The position numbers were made by a program, and so were the translations under genes. Below are positions 48,227-54,880 of a stretch of 64,000 bases of DNA, piece by piece; within the stretch, counting starts at the first letter, position 1, and every line of letters begins with the position of its first letter. Under the pieces are notes generated by a model. The model ran no database searches, was not told the DNA's origin, and saw only the letters and a program-made list of their open reading frames with translations. This DNA comes from Candidatus Rokuibacteriota bacterium (GTDB lineage Bacteria; Methylomirabilota; Methylomirabilia; Rokubacteriales; CSP1-6): the NCBI GenBank assembly GCA_016866775.1, contig VGLJ01000003.1, positions 62,001 to 126,000 of the forward strand, written 5' to 3'.

Positions 48227-49119
48227 CGCAGGAGCTGATCGTCGCGCCGCTCGTGCGGGACCGCCGCCGGTTCCTCGCGGACCTCGTGGTGCTGACGAAG
48301 CCGCGCGTGGTGCTGATGGTCCTCGTCACCACGCTCGTCGGGTACTACGTCGCGCTCTCGGGCCCCGCGGACTGGGCGCGCGTCCTCCATCTCGTCGTGG
48401 GGACGCTGCTCGCCGCCGGCGGCACGCTCGCGCTGAATCAGTACCGCGAGCGGGAGATCGACGGGCTGATGGAGCGCACGCGCCTCAGGCCGCTGCCGGA
48501 CGGCCGCGTGATGCCGCTCGAGGCGCTGCTCTTCGGCGCGATCATCACCGTGGTCGGCCTCGTGTACCTGGCGGCGACGGTCAACGTGCTCTCCGCGCTC
48601 GTCACGGCGGCGATCGTCGTGTTGTACCTCTTCGTGTACACGCCGCTCAAGGTGCGCACGCCCCTCGCCACGCTGATCGGCGCGATCCCGGGCGCGCTGC
48701 CTCCGGTCACCGGGTGGGTCGCCGCGCGCGACGACGTCGGGGTCGGCGCCGCCGTGCTGTTCGGCATCCTCTTCCTGTGGCAGCTGCCGCACACGCTCGC
48801 GATCGCGCGGCTCTACCGCGACGACTACGCGCGCGCAGGCGTGCTGGTCTTGCCGGTCGTCGACGAGCAGGGCGGCAGCACCGAGCGCCAGATGATGACG
48901 GGCGTGGTGGGGCTGCTCGTCGTGAGCCTGCTGCCGACGCTCATCGGGCTCGCCGGCGGCGTGTACTTCGCCGGGGCGCTCCTCCTCGGCGTGGCGTTCA
49001 CCGCCGCGAGCGCGGTCCAGGCGCGGGCGCGCACGAGCGCGGCCGCGCGCTGGGTGCTCTTCGCGTCGCTCCTCTACCTGCCGGTCCTGCTGGCGCTGCT
49101 GGCCTTCGACAAGGCATGA
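48223..49119 (+). CDS. ctaB: Protoheme IX farnesyltransferase (heme O synthase)
   Basis: 298 aa UbiA-family prenyltransferase that farnesylates heme B to heme O, the substrate of CtaA. Family motifs are LTKPRVVLMVL, NQYREREIDGLMERTRLRPLP (the Asp-rich prenyl diphosphate site) and YTPLKVRTPLATLIGAIPGALPP. About eight to nine helices. ATG overlaps the ctaA stop, and its own stop overlaps the next small gene. Confidence 0.95.
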   Translation: MTQELIVAPLVRDRRRFLADLVVLTKPRVVLMVLVTTLVGYYVALSGPADWARVLHLVVGTLLAAGGTLALNQYREREIDGLMERTRLRPLPDGRVMPLEALLFGAIITVVGLVYLAATVNVLSALVTAAIVVLYLFVYTPLKVRTPLATLIGAIPGALPPVTGWVAARDDVGVGAAVLFGILFLWQLPHTLAIARLYRDDYARAGVLVLPVVDEQGGSTERQMMTGVVGLLVVSLLPTLIGLAGGVYFAGALLLGVAFTAASAVQARARTSAAARWVLFASLLYLPVLLALLAFDKA

Positions 49120-49238
49120 GCGACGAGGGAGCGACCGCGGTGGACCTGCACGACCGGAACCGGCGCGTGCTCCGCGTGATCCTCGCGGTGATGGGCACGC
49201 TCATCGTCGCGTCCTTCCTGGTGGGGATCCGCTGGTGA
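49116..49238 (+). CDS. Tiny membrane protein of the aa3 operon
   Basis: 40 aa protein with a charged N-terminus (DRNRRVLR) and a single helix (VILAVMGTLIVASFLVGI). The gene is coupled at both ends: its ATG overlaps the ctaB stop and its stop overlaps the coxC start (GTGA). Such placement argues for a real gene, probably a small structural or assembly subunit of the oxidase. No family recognised. Confidence 0.65.
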   Translation: MSDEGATAVDLHDRNRRVLRVILAVMGTLIVASFLVGIRW

Positions 49239-49909
49239 GCGGGATCGGCGCGGTTCTCGATCCGCCACGCCCCGTCACCCGGCGCACGAACGGCCGCGTG
49301 CCGCCGCCTCCGCCGCCGACGGGCGGGGGAGACGGCGACGACCGCGACCGCGAGCCCCGGCCGCGCGGGCTCGACAACGCGCGGCTCGCCACGATGTTCT
49401 TCATCGGCGCCGAGGTGATGTTCTTCTCGGGGCTGATCTCCGCGTACTTCGTCCTGCGGATGGGCGCGGCGCAGTGGCCGCCGCCGCTCCAGCCGCGGCT
49501 GCCCATCCTGGTGACCGGCCTCAACACCCTCGTGCTGCTCGGCTCGAGCGTCGCGATGGTGCGCGCGCTGCGCGCGCGCGGCGATCACGTGCGCCTCGTC
49601 CGCGGCCTCGCGCTCACCGGCGCGCTCGGGGTCGTCTTCCTGCTCGTGCAGGGATACGAGTGGGCGCGGCTCGTGAGCTACGGGTTCACGGTGACGTCCG
49701 GCGCGTACGGCGTCACGTTCTACACGCTGATCGGCGTGCACGGGCTGCACGTCCTCGGCGCGCTGGCGTGGCTCGCGATCGTCTTGCTGGGCGCGCGGCG
49801 CGGCCGGTTCATCGAGCCGCCCGCCACGGGCCTCCGCGCCTGCGGCATGTACTGGCACTTCGTCGTCGCGCTGTGGCCGATCCTCTACGTGACGGTGTAC
49901 CTGCTGTGA
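49235..49909 (+). CDS. coxC: Cytochrome c oxidase subunit III, first copy
   Basis: 224 aa membrane protein of the heme-copper oxidase subunit III family. After a Pro/Gly/Asp-rich hydrophilic N-terminus (about 1-45) come five helices with FFIGAEVMFFSGLISAYFVLR, TFYTLIGVHGLHVLGAL and CGMYWHFVVALWPILYVTVYL. GTG start coupled to the 40-aa gene. A second subunit III gene follows at 50193. Confidence 0.9.
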   Translation: MSGIGAVLDPPRPVTRRTNGRVPPPPPPTGGGDGDDRDREPRPRGLDNARLATMFFIGAEVMFFSGLISAYFVLRMGAAQWPPPLQPRLPILVTGLNTLVLLGSSVAMVRALRARGDHVRLVRGLALTGALGVVFLLVQGYEWARLVSYGFTVTSGAYGVTFYTLIGVHGLHVLGALAWLAIVLLGARRGRFIEPPATGLRACGMYWHFVVALWPILYVTVYLL

Positions 49910-50196
49910 TCCGCGCCGCGACCCTGGCCTGCGCGACCTGCATCGCGTCACCGTTCGGTGATCGCACGTACAACTGGCCCTATCTCATGCTGATCCTGCT
50001 GCCGTTCGTGGTGGCGGCCGTGATCGGCGGCGTCCTCGCGCACGTGAACGGCGTGATCCCTAGATTGGGGGGCTCCGGGCGCGCCTTTGAACATGGGGCC
50101 CCGCAACCGGAGGACCCCAAACCCCTCAGTCCCCCGCTCCGGGCCCGGAGTGAATCCGGGCCCTCCGCGCCTGAACGGCACAAGGAGACGACATGA
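49906..50196 (+). CDS. Small membrane protein extended by a repeat
   Basis: 96 aa in the open frame. The N-terminal half has C-A-T-C and one clear helix (YLMLILLPFVVAAVIGGVLAHV). From about residue 52 the coding sequence runs through the mosaic repeat at 50086-50163 and becomes Pro/Arg-rich and low in complexity. The gene is coupled on both sides (GTGA with coxC, ATGA with the second subunit III), so reading frame is kept through the repeat. Probably an oxidase accessory protein; no family recognised. Confidence 0.55.
   Translation: MIRAATLACATCIASPFGDRTYNWPYLMLILLPFVVAAVIGGVLAHVNGVIPRLGGSGRAFEHGAPQPEDPKPLSPPLRARSESGPSAPERHKETT
50086..50163 (-). repeat. Mosaic interspersed repeat, parts A and B
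   Basis: Reverse orientation. Part A is a perfect hairpin GGGCCCGGA/TCCGGGCCC (50141-50163), shared with 61756-61778 together with flanking GAGCG and a G-run. Part B (50086-50127) matches 22471-22512 nearly base for base. The element is read through by the small membrane protein gene. Confidence 0.65.
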
Positions 50197-50810
50197 GCGC
50201 TGCGACCCACGCGACTCACGCGGTCGAGCCCGCGGAGACACCCCTCACCCCCGAAAGCTGGGGCAAGCTCGGCATGTGGATCTTCCTGGCCGGCGACGCC
50301 GTCGGCTTCGGGACGCTGCTCGCCGGCTACGGCATCATGCGCGCGTCCAGCGCCGACTGGCCGGATCCCTACGCGGCCCTCGGGATCAACCTCACCGCGC
50401 TGATGACGTTCCTCCTGATCTGCTCGAGCGTGACGATGGTCAAGGCGCTCGAGTGGCTCGGCAAGGGCGACAAGCGCCGGGCGATCAACTACCTGCTCTT
50501 CACGGCCCTCGGCGGCACGATCTTCGTCTCGCTCCAGGCGTACGAGTGGACGCACCTGATCCATCGCGGTCTGCTCATCAACGGCAACCCGTGGGGCGCG
50601 GCGCTCTTCGGGACCTCGTTCTTCCTCGTCACCGGCTTCCACGGCCTGCACGTCACCGGCGGCGTGATCTACCTCCTGTCGATGGTCCGCTGGATCCTGA
50701 ACCGGCCCGATCCCGCCGCCAGCTACAACGCGGTCGAGATCGCGGGGCTGTACTGGCACTTCGTCGACCTCGTCTGGATCATGGTCTTCACCTTCATGTA
50801 CCTCCTGTAG
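50193..50810 (+). CDS. Cytochrome c oxidase subunit III, second copy
   Basis: 205 aa subunit III family protein with five helices. It has KLGMWIFLAGDAVGFGTLLAGY, FFLVTGFHGLHVTGGVIYL and GLYWHFVDLVWIMVFTFMYLL. It is only distantly like the copy 300 bases upstream and closer in style to the subunit III portion of the caa3 fusion in this window. Both copies in one operon might be used together, or one might serve another oxidase or nitric-oxide-reductase-type complex. Confidence 0.88.
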   Translation: MSAATHATHAVEPAETPLTPESWGKLGMWIFLAGDAVGFGTLLAGYGIMRASSADWPDPYAALGINLTALMTFLLICSSVTMVKALEWLGKGDKRRAINYLLFTALGGTIFVSLQAYEWTHLIHRGLLINGNPWGAALFGTSFFLVTGFHGLHVTGGVIYLLSMVRWILNRPDPAASYNAVEIAGLYWHFVDLVWIMVFTFMYLL

Positions 50811-50818
50811 GAGGCGCG

Positions 50819-51151
50819 ATGGCGACTGTGGCGCACAAGCATCCCAACTACATGGCCATCTTCTGGTGGCTCACGGCGCTCACCATCCTCGAGCTCGCCG
50901 TCGTCTTCCTGCCGTTCGGCAAGACGGTGAACGGCACGCTCCTGTGCGCGCTGGCGATCGGCAAGGCGGCGCTCGTGGCCGCGTACTTCATGCATCTGAG
51001 GTTCGAGTATCGGTCGCTCACGCTGATCGCCTTCACGCCGCTCGCGATCGCCGTGCTGCTGATCTTCGTCCTCATGCCCGACAGCTTCGCCGTGCAGAAG
51101 AAGACCGCGGGCGTCAAGGCGCCGGCGGCGTCGGCACCGGCGAAACACTGA
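50819..51151 (+). CDS. Cytochrome c oxidase subunit IV
   Basis: 110 aa three-helix protein of the prokaryotic cytochrome oxidase subunit IV family, with HPNYMAIFWWLTALTILE and AYFMHLRFEYRSLTLI. ATG follows a GGAGG-like site 9 bases after the second subunit III gene. The C-terminal 20 residues are Ala/Lys-rich. Confidence 0.88.
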   Translation: MATVAHKHPNYMAIFWWLTALTILELAVVFLPFGKTVNGTLLCALAIGKAALVAAYFMHLRFEYRSLTLIAFTPLAIAVLLIFVLMPDSFAVQKKTAGVKAPAASAPAKH

Positions 51152-51157
51152 CGGTGC

Positions 51158-51499
51158 GTGCGCCTGCTCTCCGTCCTGCGCCGGGCCTTGACGCTCCGGT
51201 GCCCGCGCTGCGGCGGGAGCCGGCTCTTCACCGGCTGGGTCGCCATGGCCAGGGCCTGCGCGCTCTGCGGGCTCCGCTACGAGCGGGCGCAGGGCTACTG
51301 GGTCGGTGCGATCTACGTGAACTACGGCGTGACGACCGTCATCGCGCTGCTCGGGTTCTTCCTCACGTGGCCGCGGTGGTCGATGCGCGCCGAGCTGGTC
51401 GTCTGGGGCACGTTCGTGGTGGTCTTTCCCGTGTGGTTCTTCCGGTACAGCCGGAGTCTCTGGCTGGCCGTCGAGACGTTGGTGAATCCCGAGCTGTGA
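51158..51499 (+). CDS. DUF983-family membrane protein
   Basis: 113 aa protein with an N-terminal zinc-ribbon-like pair (C-P-R-C and C-A-L-C), then ERAQGYWVGAIYVNYG and two helices, matching the DUF983 family. Such genes often sit beside cytochrome oxidase clusters but have no firm function. GTG start; a second GTG lies 4 bases earlier out of frame. It ends the aa3 oxidase gene run. Confidence 0.82.
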   Translation: MRLLSVLRRALTLRCPRCGGSRLFTGWVAMARACALCGLRYERAQGYWVGAIYVNYGVTTVIALLGFFLTWPRWSMRAELVVWGTFVVVFPVWFFRYSRSLWLAVETLVNPEL

Positions 51500-51500
51500 G

Positions 51501-52274
51501 GTGTTGCCGGTGACGTCCGTCCCGCGGCCGATCGTGCTGGTGATGATGGTGCTGAGCATGTGGTCCGCGCCCGCGTCCGCCGCGTACGAGGAGGTCGCCG
51601 TGAAGGACGGCGGCACGGTGAGCGGCCTCGTCCGGTTCACCGGCACGCCGCCGAAGCTCGAGCCGATCGCGGTCAACAAGAACCGCGACGTGTGCGGCGA
51701 GCAGAAGCCGTCCGAGGCGCTGATCGTCGGCGGCGACCGGGGCGTGAAGGGCTCGGTGATCCTGCTCGAAGGCGTCACGAAGGGCAAGAAGGGCGCGGGC
51801 GACGTCATCGTCGACAACGCGAAGTGCCTCTTCATCGGCCACGTCACCGCCGTCGGTCCGGGTGACCGCGTGCGGATCAAGAACTCGGACCCGATCCTCC
51901 ACAACACGCACGGCAAGCTCGGCAAGCCGACCGTGTTCAACCTCGCGCTCCCGAACAAGGAGCAGATGGTCGACATCACCAAGCGGCTGGCCAAGCCCGG
52001 CGTGGTGCGCGTGCTCTGCGACGCGCACCCGCACATGATGGCGTGGATGATCGTCCACGACAGCCCGTACTACGCGGTCACCGACGAGCGCGGCGCGTTC
52101 AAGATCGACGGCGTGCCGCCCGGCACGTACAAGGTCACCATGTGGCACGAGGGCTTCCGCGCCAGGGGCGTGGACAAGGACGGCCGGCCCGCGTACGAGG
52201 ATCCGGTCACGCTCACGAAGGAAGTCACCGTCGCGCCGAAGGGCGCCGCGACGATCGAATTCGAGCTCAAATAG
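51501..52274 (+). CDS. Second periplasmic cupredoxin-like protein
   Basis: 257 aa secreted paralogue of the 44138-44839 product. A signal peptide ends near residue 28 (MWSAPASA). Candidate copper ligands are His134 (PILHNTHG), Cys173, His176 or His178, and Met179 or Met180 (LCDAHPHMM). The C-terminal domain (about 187-255) again resembles a carboxypeptidase regulatory-like fold (GAFKIDGVPPGTYKVTMWHEG). A GTG 9 bases further in is an alternative start. The two paralogues bracket the aa3 operon. Confidence 0.8.
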   Translation: MLPVTSVPRPIVLVMMVLSMWSAPASAAYEEVAVKDGGTVSGLVRFTGTPPKLEPIAVNKNRDVCGEQKPSEALIVGGDRGVKGSVILLEGVTKGKKGAGDVIVDNAKCLFIGHVTAVGPGDRVRIKNSDPILHNTHGKLGKPTVFNLALPNKEQMVDITKRLAKPGVVRVLCDAHPHMMAWMIVHDSPYYAVTDERGAFKIDGVPPGTYKVTMWHEGFRARGVDKDGRPAYEDPVTLTKEVTVAPKGAATIEFELK

Positions 52275-52294
52275 GCAGGCTCCCGGAGGGGCGC

Positions 52295-54199
52295 ATGTAC
52301 AAGCACATCTACGTCCCGGTCGACAACTCCGACTTCTCGAACCGGGCCATCGACCTGGCCGTCGAGCTCGGGAAGGCGTTCGGAGCGGCGCTGACCGGAA
52401 TCCACGTCTACGCCGCCCGTCTGCACGACTATCGCTTCAAGCAGATGGAGTACACGCTCCCCGAGGAATACAAGGACGAGAACGAGCTCGAGCGGCAGCG
52501 CAAGATCCACGACTCGCTGATCGCGATGGGGCTGCAGCTCATCTCCGATTCCTACCTCGACGTCATGGGCCAGAAGGCGGAGGCGGCCGGCCTCGCGTTC
52601 GAGCGCAAGATGATCGACGGCAAGCACTACAAGGTCCTGATCGAGGACACGCAGGCCTCGGACTACGACCTCGTGGTGATGGGCGCGCTCGGCATGGGCG
52701 CCGTGAAGGACAGCCAGCTCGGCTCGGTGACCGAGCGCTACGTGCGCCACGTCGACCGCGACACGCTCGTCGTCCGTAACGCCGACGCGCTCAAGGATCA
52801 GCAAGGCGCGATCGTCGTGTGCATCGACGGCTCGCCGCAGTCGTTCCACGGCCTCAAGATCGGCATCGCGCTCGCGAAGGCGACGGGGCGGCCGGTGCAG
52901 GCGATCGGCGTGTACGACCCGTACCTCCACTACGCGATGTTCAACGGCATCGTCGGCGTGCTCAACGAGAAGGCCTCGAAGATCTTCCGGTTCAAGGAGC
53001 AGGAGCAGCTGCACGAGGAGATCATCGACACCGGGCTGGCGAAGATCTACCAGTCGCATCTGGAGATCGGGCGCAAGCTCGCGGCCGACGACGGCGTCGA
53101 TCTGTCCATCACCCTTCTCGACGGGAAGTGCTTCGAGAAGATCCTCACGTTCGCGCGCAAGGAGCAGCCGTGGCTGCTCATCCTGGGCCGCGTGGGCGTG
53201 CACTCCGACGAGCACGAGACCGACCTCGGCTCCAACACCGAGAACCTCCTGCGCCTCGCGCCGTGCAACGTCCTCCTGACGGGCGGGAAGTTCTATCCGC
53301 CGCTCGACGTGAAGGCCGAGGAGATCATCTCGTGGACGGAGGAAGCCGAGGCGCGCATGGAGCGCGTGCCGCCGCAGGTGAAGGGCGTGGCCCGCACCGC
53401 GCTGCTGCGCTACGCCATCGAGCAGGGCCACACGGTGATCACCAACAAGGTGATCGACGAGGCGATGGCGATCTTCATGCCCACGCGCATGGCGGAGAAG
53501 ATGCAGATCATGGCCGAGGACCTCGCGGTCGCGAAGCTCCGCGCCGAGAACCAGACCGCGACGGCGATCTGCTCGATCTGCGGCTACACGGTCAAGGGCC
53601 CGAACCCCGTCGTGACGTGCCCGGTCTGCAAGGCCGACGCGGGCAAGTTCCAGGTGATCTCGCGCGACGTCGTCGAAGCGATCGCGACCCAGGAGGGCGG
53701 CATCGAGGAGGAAGAGTCGATGCCGGGCGTGCAGGTGAAGTGGTCGGCCGACGCGCGCGACGCCCTGCGCGAGGTGACCGACGCCTACCTGCGCCGGCGC
53801 GCGAAGGCCCGGATCGAGAAGTACGCGCGCTCGAAGAAGATCGCGGTCATCACGTGCCAGCTCGCGCTGCCGATGATCGAGGAGACGGTCGGCCGCGAGA
53901 AGCTCGGCGCCGGCTGGGACACGCTGCTCGCGAAGACGAAGTTCGAGCCCGCGCAGGCGCCGGCGGGCGAGACCGCGCCCGCGTCACCGTTCACGTGGAC
54001 GGACGACGCCACGGCGCGTCTGAACCGCGTGCCCGCGGGGTTCATGCGCGACATGACGCGCGAGGAAGTCGAGAAGGTCGCGACCGGCAAGGGCGTGACG
54101 ACGATCGACCTCGCGGTCTGCGAAGAGGGCATCGGCCACGCGCGCGAGACGATGAACGAGGTCATCGCGGGGTATGTCTCGCAGAAGAAGCCCCGCTGA
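52295..54199 (+). CDS. Universal-stress-protein/PCP_red/zinc-ribbon fusion
   Basis: 634 aa cytoplasmic multidomain protein. Two UspA-like domains come first (about 1-162 and 171-332), with nucleotide-loop glycines in GALGMGAVKDSQLGS and GRVGVHSDEHETDLGS. Three copies of a short domain like the C-terminal PCP_red domain of protochlorophyllide reductase subunit B follow (about 346-395, 482-531, 566-622; each starts with a W-[ST]-x-[DE]-A pattern). Between the first two is a zinc ribbon (C426-SIC-C429, C442-PVC-C445). No enzyme motif is seen. The gene ends the aa3 cluster just before a hairpin terminator. It may sense nucleotide or redox state; function unknown. Confidence 0.82.
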   Translation: MYKHIYVPVDNSDFSNRAIDLAVELGKAFGAALTGIHVYAARLHDYRFKQMEYTLPEEYKDENELERQRKIHDSLIAMGLQLISDSYLDVMGQKAEAAGLAFERKMIDGKHYKVLIEDTQASDYDLVVMGALGMGAVKDSQLGSVTERYVRHVDRDTLVVRNADALKDQQGAIVVCIDGSPQSFHGLKIGIALAKATGRPVQAIGVYDPYLHYAMFNGIVGVLNEKASKIFRFKEQEQLHEEIIDTGLAKIYQSHLEIGRKLAADDGVDLSITLLDGKCFEKILTFARKEQPWLLILGRVGVHSDEHETDLGSNTENLLRLAPCNVLLTGGKFYPPLDVKAEEIISWTEEAEARMERVPPQVKGVARTALLRYAIEQGHTVITNKVIDEAMAIFMPTRMAEKMQIMAEDLAVAKLRAENQTATAICSICGYTVKGPNPVVTCPVCKADAGKFQVISRDVVEAIATQEGGIEEEESMPGVQVKWSADARDALREVTDAYLRRRAKARIEKYARSKKIAVITCQLALPMIEETVGREKLGAGWDTLLAKTKFEPAQAPAGETAPASPFTWTDDATARLNRVPAGFMRDMTREEVEKVATGKGVTTIDLAVCEEGIGHARETMNEVIAGYVSQKKPR

Positions 54200-54203
54200 C
54201 TCC

Positions 54204-54222
54204 CGGAGGGGTTAACCCTCCG
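54204..54222 (+). terminator. Hairpin after the USP/PCP_red gene
   Basis: CGGAGGG pairs with CCCTCCG around GTTAA, beginning 5 bases after the stop codon. First clear hairpin after about 15 kb of same-strand genes. Confidence 0.5.
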
Positions 54223-54285
54223 ATGGTCCTCGCATGCCGGAAGGCGTGCTCCTCCGTGCCTCCTCGCGGGTAGGACGGCAGGAGC

Positions 54286-54880
54286 ATGTACGTTGTGGGG
54301 AACCAGGTGATCCGCGCGGCGCTCGCGATGCTGGCCGTCCTGCTCACCGCCGGCTGCACGACGGCGTCCGGCCACGCTCGACGAGGTCGTGAGCGACGCC
54401 TTGGCCGCGGCGGCCCATCTCCGGACCCGTCCGAACGTCGATCCCGCGCGCATCGGCGTGCTGGGGTTCTCGTGGGGCGCGAGCGCGGCGCTGCGCACGT
54501 CGAGCGCTGGGTATCGGCGCGGCGTGCCGGGCGGCGGGTTCCGCGCGGCGGCCGCGTACGATCCGCTGTGCATGAGCGGGCGCGGTGACCTCCCGCGCGA
54601 CGCGCAGGAGCGCTCGACGAACCTTCTCCCGGACATCGAAGTGCCGACGCTGATCCTCATGGGCGCCGACGACGTGGATACTCCCAGCGTGGCGCAGAAT
54701 TGCTCGATCGCTGTCGGCGTCGCGCGACGCGCCGGACAGCCCGTGGCGATCGAGCTCTACCCAGGTGCCGGGCACGTGTTCGACATGGGCCCGTCGCGGC
54801 CTCCGCAAGCGGCGGCGAAGGCGATGAACGACCTGCTCGCGTTCTTCTCGCGGCACCTCGGCAAGGGAGGCGGAGCGTGA
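54286..54880 (+). pseudogene. Dienelactone-hydrolase-like lipoprotein, internally deleted
   Basis: The 5' end encodes a good lipoprotein signal (ALAMLAVLLTAGC) and the 3' part (54371-54880) encodes, in another frame, the second half of a dienelactone hydrolase: GVLGFSWGAS nucleophile elbow, GADDVDTP acid and GAGHVFD histidine. The join near 54370 lacks the first hundred or so residues of the hydrolase and shifts the frame. A shorter product from a GTG at 54389 could be made but would lack the N-terminal half of the fold. The 3' end overlaps the radical SAM gene by 4 bases. Confidence 0.72.

Noticed and set aside
54286-54590. A real 100-aa lipoprotein
   Set aside because: The lipobox is convincing, but beyond it the frame is Arg-rich, while another frame immediately encodes conserved dienelactone hydrolase sequence. 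A deletion is the simpler reading.
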